Positions 1 through 5,349 of a stretch of DNA of 10,704 bases are shown here, one piece after another (position 1 is the first letter of the stretch; every line of letters begins with the position of its first letter). The DNA comes from Chloroflexota bacterium (lineage in GTDB: Bacteria; Chloroflexota; Anaerolineae; Promineifilales; Promineifilaceae). The DNA lies in assembly GCA_030599405.1 (NCBI GenBank), contig JAUVOB010000015.1:1-10704 (forward strand). The letters are read 5' to 3'. The notes beneath the pieces are model-generated. The model saw only the letters and a list, made by a program, of their open reading frames with translations. It was not told the origin of the DNA and did no database searches. The position numbers and the translations under genes are program-made.

Positions 1-167
1 AGATCCGACTCGCTATCGATCAAGTACCCTTTCTCATTCTCCTCAGTTGTATACGACTGACCATTTATAAGCATGGCTGATTCGGTCCATCCGCGGACGC
101 GGAGATCGCGCCTGCATCGGATGTTTATTACTGGAGCCTTACCCGTTTCGAATTTTTCCTTACCCAT
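1..167 (-). CDS. Partial hypothetical protein, possibly DUF4097-like beta-rich (N-terminus only)
   Basis: Only the first 55 codons are in the window; the gene runs off the left edge. The start ATG at 167-165 has a GGGAG sequence 8 bases upstream, and the frame stays open to base 1. The visible protein begins MGKEKFETGKAPVINIRCRR and continues with short alternating beta-strand-like segments (an INI-RCRRDLRVRGW stretch, then a second strand pair ending in GYLIDSESD). This style resembles the repeating strands of DUF4097/adhesin-like proteins that often follow SHOCT-like and DUF2089 genes. It lies 62 bases after the SHOCT-like gene on the same strand and is probably the third gene of that operon. 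An in-frame GTG 15 codons upstream is an alternative start. The family assignment is an inference from very little sequence; coding status is fairly likely. Confidence 0.55.
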   Translation of the reverse strand, partial: MGKEKFETGKAPVINIRCRRDLRVRGWTESAMLINGQSYTTEENEKGYLIDSESD

Positions 168-229
168 AACAACTACTCCCGTATCAAAGAGTCCTGGCGA
201 GATGTATGACACAAGCTTACAGCTGACTA

Positions 230-649
230 TCAATCCACGTAGATCAGAACTCGTTCCCCGTCTTCGTCGTCTTGAACGTCAACCAATAAGCCTTTCTCAT
301 TGCTCATGTATCTAGAGAGCTCATCTACATCCAATCCCGCTACTTCCGGCGCAAATCGCTTTCCTATAGATAGTCCATACTTCACAAGCCGTATCGGTAT
401 ATTAACCCTTACCTTACTCTTGCCGGTCTTCATGTCTGAAACATGGACATGGAACCATCGTGGTCGATCGCCATTTCCGCTGCCTTCAGCCAAGGGCATC
501 TGAGGCTCTTCCTCTTTAAGTACCTTGACAGATTCTTCTTGCTCGGGTTTTTCGATCTTGACACCACTAAGCAATCTCGTCGCCTCTTCGATATCAATCT
601 TTCCGCTAGCGACCATTCCCAATATCTCTCTGCGTTCTTCACTATCCAT
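230..649 (-). CDS. SHOCT-like domain protein (YvlB/LiaX N-terminal type)
   Basis: The product is a 139-residue soluble protein with no signal peptide or membrane segment. Residues 4-30 form a SHOCT-like helical module (EERREILGMVASGKIDIEEA, then TRLLSGV). A Pro/Glu-rich linker follows (about 33-62), then a predicted beta-rich C-terminal domain (about 64-139) beginning RWFHVHVSDMKTGKSKVRV and ending in a DEDGERVLIYVD-type strand. The start is supported by GGAGGT 5 bases before the ATG. It sits 36 bases downstream of the DUF2089 gene and is almost certainly co-transcribed with it. The same helical module occurs at the C-terminus of the DUF2089 protein, which hints at interaction or a shared ligand. 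SHOCT-like domains of this sort are known at the N-terminus of YvlB/LiaX-type envelope stress proteins. The exact function here is unknown. Confidence 0.85.
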   Translation of the reverse strand: MDSEERREILGMVASGKIDIEEATRLLSGVKIEKPEQEESVKVLKEEEPQMPLAEGSGNGDRPRWFHVHVSDMKTGKSKVRVNIPIRLVKYGLSIGKRFAPEVAGLDVDELSRYMSNEKGLLVDVQDDEDGERVLIYVD

Positions 650-685
650 CGGTTACCTCCGGTGATTCACTTTTCAAGCTGCCAA

Positions 686-1060
686 TTAACCGCGGAGCAA
701 TTCGATTGCTTCCTCGGCCGAGATATCCCCGCCAGATACTTGGGCGAGTATTTCCTTTCGTTCTTCTTCAGAAATAGGTTCCTTTCCGGCCTCACCTACC
801 TCGTATCCCAAGGCACGTATTACTTCGTTCAGCCGGGCCCTCACGGCCGGGTAGGACAATCCCATTTCCTGTTCAACCCGGTTAATCTTCCCTTCACAAC
901 GGATGAAAATCTCGACGAAAGCCAACTGCTCCGGTCCCAAGTGATATAGACGTCCCAACGCAAAGTGACCGCCAACTTCTGTGTCGCAGGACCGGCAATG
1001 GAGTCGCGTCACTTCTAGTTTTTCACCACAAATCGGGCATTTACCTATGACAGGATTCAT
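686..1060 (-). CDS. DUF2089 family zinc-ribbon protein, probable regulator
   Basis: The protein has 124 residues. The N-terminus is a zinc ribbon with two CxxC pairs (Cys8/Cys11 in KCPICGEK and Cys22/Cys25 in HCRSCDTE). Residues about 40-88 are a helical region that reads like a helix-turn-helix (GKINRVEQEMGLSYPAVRAR, then LNEVIRALGY), a pattern typical of DUF2089 proteins. Residues 96-124 are a SHOCT-like module (SEEERKEILAQVSGGDISAE, EAIELLRG) matching the start of the next protein. The start is firm: AGGAGG (minus strand, 1074-1069) lies 8 bases before the ATG. A TTGACA promoter and an 11-bp inverted repeat lie about 120 bases upstream. A DNA-binding, possibly autoregulatory, role is inferred from the fold and the palindrome; no experimental function is claimed. 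Confidence 0.9.
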   Translation of the reverse strand: MNPVIGKCPICGEKLEVTRLHCRSCDTEVGGHFALGRLYHLGPEQLAFVEIFIRCEGKINRVEQEMGLSYPAVRARLNEVIRALGYEVGEAGKEPISEEERKEILAQVSGGDISAEEAIELLRG

Positions 1061-1161
1061 CCTATTCCCCTCCTGGGATATCGTCTGGTGAAATATTCAT
1101 GCGAATGCCAAGGAACCATATAATTCTTACCGATTATCTTAGAAATCACCACATGTTAATT

Positions 1162-1191
1162 AATAATATTTACATATGCATAAATATTATT
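1162..1191. repeat. Perfect 11-bp inverted repeat, candidate operator
   Basis: AATAATATTTA (1162-1172) and TAAATATTATT (1181-1191) are exact reverse complements separated by the 8 bases CATATGCA. The repeat lies in the spacer between the GT2 stop and the DUF2089 start. Its right arm covers the -10 element of the proposed minus-strand promoter, the usual arrangement for a repressor operator. The arms contain no G or C, so a stable RNA hairpin is unlikely and a protein-binding site is the better reading. The regulator is unknown; the DUF2089 protein is an obvious candidate. Confidence 0.55.
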
Positions 1192-1213
1192 CATATCTCG
1201 CGAGTTTTGTCAA
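1184..1213 (-). promoter_or_regulatory. Putative sigma-70 promoter of the DUF2089 operon
   Basis: On the minus strand a perfect -35 TTGACA (1213-1208) is followed after 18 bases by TAATAT (1189-1184), a 4 of 6 match to the -10 consensus. Transcription would begin near 1177 and give a leader of roughly 117 bases before the DUF2089 ATG. The spacer contains an 8-bp palindrome CTCGCGAG (1197-1204), and the -10 lies inside the 11-bp inverted repeat. The -35 is convincing and the -10 is less so. Confidence 0.5.
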
Positions 1214-1248
1214 GTATTTATTTGTGGTCGGCCGGGGCGATTTTAAAA

Positions 1249-2754
1249 TCAGTGGTGGGAATCGGTATCTACAATACTTTGTTGACCGCGGATTGCTCCG
1301 GGAATCCTCTCGAATTGTTCCCTTATCGTCGCCAATGCGACATATCCAAATCCGAGCATACAAGCTGACATGAATAAAATCGGCCAATAGTTCGCTGTTC
1401 CAATGCTGATAATCAGCCCCAGGAATGCGTAAAGCGCTAACAGCAGCTCAATAATTACAATCCAATCAAATGGTAATCGGTATGCTGCTAAATTGCTTTT
1501 TCGTCTATTTTCGTGGCCGGCATTCGCATTTCCCTTTGGTGTACGAATAAAATCGTTCCGCCGGCGACCGATGGCTTCCATTATCGCCCGGCTATTTGAA
1601 GGAGCTAAACCTATTGCTATGAGTAACAGCGCTGGCATATAGCGTAACCGGCTCAACCAGTCGCTGTAGAGGGATTGTTGTCCAAAAACGAAAAGCAGCG
1701 GTTGAGCAAGACTAGCTAAACCAAACAATAACAAAATGGCTGGTGGCTTATATCCGAGGTATATCAAGGGTACCTGAACGAGAAGCAGAAGGAGCATAAG
1801 CAGATGTGTCGTGTAACCAGCCATGGAGATAAGGGCATAGATTCTGGCAATTGGTGAGTGGCGTCGCGTTGTCAGAATCGATGGTCCAAATTTCACCAGA
1901 CATTGGGTAGATCCCTTAGCCCATCTTGATTGTTGGTTTTTATAGGCCGATATAGTTCTTGGCAACTCGGCCGGGGCTACGACGCCATTGAGATATCGAA
2001 ATTGCCATCCTCTTAGAATAGCCCGTGTGCTGAGGCAAAGATCTTCACAAACAGTGTCGTCTTCCCAGCCCCCGGCGTCATCCAGGCAGCTGCGACGCCA
2101 AATCCCGGCCGAACCGTTGAACTTCGGGAATAAGTTGGCGCGGTGCCGAACACTCTGTTCCATTACAAAATGCTTGTCCAGGGCGATGGTTTGCGCCGCG
2201 GTCAGCGCCGATTCTCTCCGGTTCAAGTGGCCCCACCGTGCTTGTATCATGCCCAGTTCGGGCTCACTCAGGAAGTGGGGAATAGTTTGACGCAGAAAAT
2301 TCGATTTTGGAACAAAATCGGCGTCGAATACGACGATGAATTCGCCCAAAGAGTCGGCGAGGCCTGCTTCTAGTGCGCCAGCCTTAAAACCGGACCTTCC
2401 GAACCGGTGGCGTAATTCGATATCTATGCCCTGCTCCCTAATTCTATTTACCATTGCGGTCGCGATTTCTGTCGTACTATCGGTTGAATCGTCAAGTACC
2501 TGGATTTGCAGGCGATCAGAAGGATAATCAAGGTTTGCTGCTGATTCGATTAGCCTCTCCACGACGAGCCGCTCGTTATAGATAGGGAGTTGCACCGTTA
2601 CAATGGGCAATTCACTATCAGAGACATCGGGGCAGGGGAAGCTGTCGTGACGGTGTCTCCAGAAAAACCAGATGGTAACGAGGCCGAGCATGCCAAAAAC
2701 AGCAATGCCCGCCACCGCGCCAATATATATACCGCCTAGCCAGTAAACGATCAT
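1249..2754 (-). CDS. Membrane glycosyltransferase family 2 (BcsA/CslA-like)
   Basis: The 501-residue protein has an N-terminal membrane helix (about 4-33), then a cytoplasmic GT-A domain with the GT2 landmarks: PIYNE (57-61), the LDDS nucleotide-binding Asp pair (D88, D89), DAD (D144-D146) for metal binding, a catalytic-base ED pair (E237, D238) and QQSRW (274-278), the QxxRW motif of processive synthases. Several membrane helices follow (about 304-330, 336-357, 371-385, 431-453 and 456-475), with an FIRTPKGN stretch (402-409) also common in CslA/mannan-synthase-like enzymes. It should transfer a sugar from a nucleotide donor to a membrane-associated polysaccharide or glycolipid; donor and product cannot be told from sequence. 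Its ATG overlaps the DUF951 stop as ATGA, so translation is probably coupled. All key catalytic residues are present. Confidence 0.92.
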   Translation of the reverse strand: MIVYWLGGIYIGAVAGIAVFGMLGLVTIWFFWRHRHDSFPCPDVSDSELPIVTVQLPIYNERLVVERLIESAANLDYPSDRLQIQVLDDSTDSTTEIATAMVNRIREQGIDIELRHRFGRSGFKAGALEAGLADSLGEFIVVFDADFVPKSNFLRQTIPHFLSEPELGMIQARWGHLNRRESALTAAQTIALDKHFVMEQSVRHRANLFPKFNGSAGIWRRSCLDDAGGWEDDTVCEDLCLSTRAILRGWQFRYLNGVVAPAELPRTISAYKNQQSRWAKGSTQCLVKFGPSILTTRRHSPIARIYALISMAGYTTHLLMLLLLLVQVPLIYLGYKPPAILLLFGLASLAQPLLFVFGQQSLYSDWLSRLRYMPALLLIAIGLAPSNSRAIMEAIGRRRNDFIRTPKGNANAGHENRRKSNLAAYRLPFDWIVIIELLLALYAFLGLIISIGTANYWPILFMSACMLGFGYVALATIREQFERIPGAIRGQQSIVDTDSHH

Positions 2755-2957
2755 TCGGAACTACTCTTGTTCGAGCTCTTTGTAATAGCCTTCAGCCGCT
2801 TGTTCACCGTGCTTCTAGGTAATAGGATCCGGCGTTTGCAACCCTGGCACACTAACCCAATATCAACACCTAGGCGCACAATCTCCCACTCAAAACTTCC
2901 ACAGGGATGCTTTTTTCGAAGTCGAATAATGTCACCAATTTCTAGTTGAGCATTCAT
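2751..2957 (-). CDS. DUF951 family small protein
   Basis: This 68-residue basic protein matches DUF951: an N-terminal IGDIIRLRKKHPCGSFEWEI stretch, then VRLGVDIGLVCQGCKR and a Lys/Ser-rich tail. Cys19, Cys37 and Cys40 with His17 could form a small metal site (HPC ... CxxC). The family is short, and the whole usual length is present. The molecular function of DUF951 is not established, though the fold is consistent with nucleic-acid binding. The gene starts 77 bases from the divergent M50 gene, and its stop overlaps the GT2 start by 4 bases, so it leads that operon. The proposed -10 lies only 8 bases before the ATG, which leaves almost no leader. An AGGG sits 4 bases upstream of the ATG, closer than a normal Shine-Dalgarno. 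Confidence 0.9.
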   Translation of the reverse strand: MNAQLEIGDIIRLRKKHPCGSFEWEIVRLGVDIGLVCQGCKRRILLPRSTVNKRLKAITKSSNKSSSE

Positions 2958-2965
2958 TTTCCCTG

Positions 2966-2995
2966 ATTATATTGTCGGCATGCGAAGACCAACAA
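2966..2995 (-). promoter_or_regulatory. Putative promoter of the DUF951-GT2 operon
   Basis: On the minus strand a perfect TATAAT (2971-2966) is preceded, after an 18-base spacer, by TTGTTG (2995-2990), a weak -35. The predicted start of transcription would fall about 1-2 bases before the ATG at 2957, giving a leaderless or nearly leaderless message. Either that is real or the TATAAT is not the active element. Confidence 0.4.
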
Positions 2996-3003
2996 GCTAT
3001 AAT
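2975..3003 (+). promoter_or_regulatory. Putative promoter of the M50-HD genes
   Basis: A perfect -10 TATAAT (2998-3003) has TCGGCA (2975-2980), a 4 of 6 match to the -35 consensus, at 17-base spacing. Transcription would begin near 3010, about 25 bases before the ATG at 3035. It overlaps the promoter proposed for the divergent DUF951 gene, so the two may compete. Confidence 0.5.
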
Positions 3004-3034
3004 GGACTCGTAACTCCAATGGAAGCACAATAAC

Positions 3035-3721
3035 ATGTTTATTCTCTCACTCATTCAGCGAAGTCCTGGATTAGCTATTGCCTTTGCAATCACCGCGATT
3101 CTGGCATTCGCTTACCATGAATTCGCCCACGCATTTGTCGCCGACCGATTGGATGATCCGACGCCTCGATCTTTCGGCCGGATAACTCTCAATCCTTTTG
3201 TCCACCTGAGTGCTCTCGGCATTCTGATGCTTTTCCTCTTTGGTTTTGGCTGGGCGACGACACCGGTAAACCCGAACCGGTTGCGCGGTAATCCACGAAC
3301 CGCCATGGCACTCGTCGCCATTGCAGGACCGCTGACAAACCTCTTCATGGCCTTGCTCTATGCCGTGCCAATACGTTTGGGCGTTATCACGCTTTCCCCG
3401 TCCACTGGCATCTTGCCAACAGCTTCTCAAATTGTATTAATGGGTATCTATATTAATCTCGTCTTATTTGCCTTTAATCTTTTGCCGATTCCGCCGTTGG
3501 ATGGATTCACGATTTTGCTAGGTTTATTACCGGCGGAAATGGCGTACCAGCTGGGCGCATTGAGACAATACGGCCCTATGTTGTTGTTGGCGATTCTTAT
3601 TCTGCCTTCGCTGGCCGGATTTAGCATCTTTTCTATAGTTATCGATCCGATAATGAGCCTTATCGTTCCCGTTATTACTGGACTTGATTTTGGCAGTTTT
3701 CTCTTTTACTTACAGCTTTAG
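3035..3721 (+). CDS. Site-2 protease family (peptidase M50) membrane protease
   Basis: The 228-residue protein is very hydrophobic, with about five to six membrane segments. The zinc-binding HEFAH motif is at 28-32 (His28, Glu29, His32) and the third zinc ligand Asp156 lies in PIPPLDG (151-157). The conserved GWATPVNP-like segment (72-80, here with TT) and the AGPLTNL turn (97-103) are also present. This is the short S2P class without PDZ or CBS domains, and all metal ligands are intact. Such proteases cut membrane-embedded substrates, often regulators, but the substrate here is unknown. GGAAG 9 bases before the ATG is a modest ribosome site. The HD gene follows after 9 bases, so the two are probably co-transcribed. 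Confidence 0.93.
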   Translation: MFILSLIQRSPGLAIAFAITAILAFAYHEFAHAFVADRLDDPTPRSFGRITLNPFVHLSALGILMLFLFGFGWATTPVNPNRLRGNPRTAMALVAIAGPLTNLFMALLYAVPIRLGVITLSPSTGILPTASQIVLMGIYINLVLFAFNLLPIPPLDGFTILLGLLPAEMAYQLGALRQYGPMLLLAILILPSLAGFSIFSIVIDPIMSLIVPVITGLDFGSFLFYLQL

Positions 3722-3730
3722 CCAGGACCG

Positions 3731-4297
3731 ATGGGGGTAATCCGGCGGGCGAGATACCGCGTATGGCAGTTCTGGCGTTCCTTTCGGCCGCCCTCGTTTC
3801 CCCGAGAACACGAGATAGAGGCCGCCTCAATGTTGAATGCACAGGAAATGGTTCTCTTTCAACGTCAATCTCTTCCGACCAAGCATCATTGTTTCCGTGT
3901 CATGCGAGAGCTAATGGAATCAGGCCAGAGGGATGAAGACTTACTGGCAGCTGCTATTTTGCACGACGTGGGGAAATCAAAATCGAGGATGGCCTGGTGG
4001 GATCGACCCCTGGTGGTGTTTTCCGAGGCTTTCGTCCCTTCCTTGGCTGAGCAATGGGCAATGGGAGCCGGAAACGGTTGGAGCCGGCCCTTTGTAGTCA
4101 AGGCCAGGCACGCAGAGTGGGGGGCAAGAGAAGCTTCGGCCGCGGGATCATCTGGCCTTACTGTTGAGCTCATCCGGCGTCACCACGAAACCTCGAGACC
4201 TCTTGGGAACGCGTATCTTCATCAAACCGCTGAACCGGAGAATTCTGATCCGGAGCGATTATTAGCCTTGTTGCAATGGGCTGATGGTATAAACTGA
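3731..4297 (+). CDS. HD domain-containing phosphohydrolase-like protein
   Basis: The 188-residue protein carries an HD domain from about residue 49. Candidate metal ligands are His52/His53 (TKHHCF), the His78-Asp79 pair in AAILHDVGKSK, His127 (KARHAEW), His151/His152 (RRHHETS) and Asp185 near the C-terminus (LQWADGIN), an order expected for HD-fold phosphohydrolases. The substrate is unknown; relatives act on nucleotides or signalling phosphoesters. The N-terminal 30 residues are basic and aromatic-rich (MGVIRRARYRVWQFWRSFRP) and could lie against the membrane, but no clear signal peptide is seen. The start lies 9 bases after the M50 stop, with AGGA only 3 bases before the ATG, so translation is likely coupled to the upstream gene. 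The next in-frame Met is at residue 34, just ahead of the domain. Confidence 0.88.
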   Translation: MGVIRRARYRVWQFWRSFRPPSFPREHEIEAASMLNAQEMVLFQRQSLPTKHHCFRVMRELMESGQRDEDLLAAAILHDVGKSKSRMAWWDRPLVVFSEAFVPSLAEQWAMGAGNGWSRPFVVKARHAEWGAREASAAGSSGLTVELIRRHHETSRPLGNAYLHQTAEPENSDPERLLALLQWADGIN

Positions 4298-4312
4298 GGA
4301 TCAATTGGAACC

Positions 4313-4332
4313 GCGTCTGTTATGGGAGACGC
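4313..4332 (+). other. Small hairpin between the HD and TyrA-like genes
   Basis: GCGTCT (4313-4318) and AGACGC (4327-4332) pair perfectly around an 8-base loop in the 60-base spacer. No T-run follows, so it does not look like an intrinsic terminator. It could be an mRNA processing or stability element, or chance. Confidence 0.3.
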
Positions 4333-4357
4333 ATGTTAGTAGACGATTGAGGAAACC

Positions 4358-5335
4358 ATGAAGACAAGAATGGTCAGTATTGTGGGATTGGATAAGATGA
4401 CCGCCTCTATCGGTATGGCTCTACGGGAGTCGGATTTAGGTCTCTCGGTTCTCGGCCATGCGAAAGAAAAAAGAGATGCCCAAGAAGCACGTGATATCGG
4501 TGCTGTGGATGAGACGACGGGCAATTTAGTAAAGGCAGCTCAATCGGCCGATATATTGATTATCAAGACACCCTACTCAGATCATGCCGTCACTTTGGAG
4601 GTCATAGGAGAAGAGGTTCAGGATCACACGCTGATCATAGATATGAGCAAATCGAAGGGTACTGGCCTGAAGCTCGCCGCCGAATTTATCAAAAAAGGTC
4701 ACTATATCGGGGCCAATCCAGTTCTAGCGGCAGCATGGTTATCAGATGGTCAAATGGGAATTGAAGCGGCCCACGCCGATCTGTTCGAGCACAGCATTTT
4801 CTGCCTTATGCCGTCTGCGAAGGCCGATCCAAAGGCTGTTGAAACAGCTGTGAATCTTGGAAGGATCTTAGGAGCCACGCCCTATTTCCTCGATCCCCAT
4901 GAGTACGATAGTCTCATGCAAGGCGTTGAGACGCTGCCAGGTTTGCTTGGCGCGGCGATGTTCCGGGCAGTGAGCCAGGCTACAGGCTGGCGCGACCTAC
5001 TCCGATTCGCGGGCCTTGATTTTGCGCTGTCGACGTTTTCCGTTGATAGTCTAGATATTGCTCCTGTGGCCCTTAATGACAAAGAGGCCACACTCAGGTG
5101 GCTGGATGCGGCGCTAGCTGAGTTACAGGTCATGCGAAGGCTTGTTGCCGAGGGAGATCAGGAACGTCTATCTCTCGTCCTTGAAGATGTTGAGATGGAT
5201 CGGCATCGATGGCTTGATGAACGTGCAAGGAACGCATGGACTGATGACACTTCTATGCCAGATGTTGGATCGGTTAACATCGGTGCTCAACTCTTCGGAT
5301 TCAGACGCGGTTCTAGCAAAAAAGATTCGAAATAG
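4358..5335 (+). CDS. Divergent TyrA/prephenate dehydrogenase-family protein, catalytic residues replaced
   Basis: The 325-residue protein has the two-domain layout of prephenate/arogenate dehydrogenases: an N-terminal Rossmann-like domain (about 1-150) and a helical C-terminal domain. The start is well supported by GAGGA 4 bases before the ATG. The signature residues are changed. The usual GLGLIGGS loop reads GLDKMTAS (10-17), the DxxSVKG segment reads DMSKSKG (95-101), the HPxxG catalytic His position is Asn120 (GANPVLAA), and the HD and SHLPH motifs read YD (183-184) and ETLPG (191-195). Known TyrA catalysis needs the His, Ser and Gly-rich loop, so tyrosine-synthesis activity is doubtful. 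It may bind another cofactor or substrate, or act non-catalytically. The reading frame is intact, so it is not a decayed pseudogene. The GT4 gene follows 14 bases later. Confidence 0.82.
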   Translation: MKTRMVSIVGLDKMTASIGMALRESDLGLSVLGHAKEKRDAQEARDIGAVDETTGNLVKAAQSADILIIKTPYSDHAVTLEVIGEEVQDHTLIIDMSKSKGTGLKLAAEFIKKGHYIGANPVLAAAWLSDGQMGIEAAHADLFEHSIFCLMPSAKADPKAVETAVNLGRILGATPYFLDPHEYDSLMQGVETLPGLLGAAMFRAVSQATGWRDLLRFAGLDFALSTFSVDSLDIAPVALNDKEATLRWLDAALAELQVMRRLVAEGDQERLSLVLEDVEMDRHRWLDERARNAWTDDTSMPDVGSVNIGAQLFGFRRGSSKKDSK

Positions 5336-5349
5336 CTCTGTTCGCTCTC

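Noticed and set aside
443..949. 168-codon open frame on the plus strand
   Set aside because: It lies antisense to the SHOCT-like and DUF2089 genes, has no recognisable domain, and both minus-strand genes have strong ribosome sites and family motifs.
1162..1191. AT-rich inverted repeat as the end of a transposon
   Set aside because: No transposase, target-site duplication or second copy is seen in the window, and its position on a promoter fits an operator better.
1239..1250. Palindrome GATTTTAAAATC at the GT2 stop, as a terminator
   Set aside because: The arms are AT-rich and only 6 bp with no loop, so it would make a poor terminator; no T-run follows on the minus strand.
1099..1368. Plus-strand open frames across the AT-rich spacer and the GT2 3' end
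   Set aside because: No ribosome site or domain is seen. They overlap the well-supported GT2 gene and the proposed promoter and operator.
4313..4332. Hairpin GCGTCT/AGACGC as an intrinsic terminator after the HD gene
   Set aside because: The stem is perfect but short and is followed by ATGTTAGTAG rather than a T-run; it is listed only as a hairpin.
4358..5335. TyrA-like gene as a pseudogene
   Set aside because: The frame is intact over 325 codons with a good ribosome site and normal composition, so altered function is more likely than decay.
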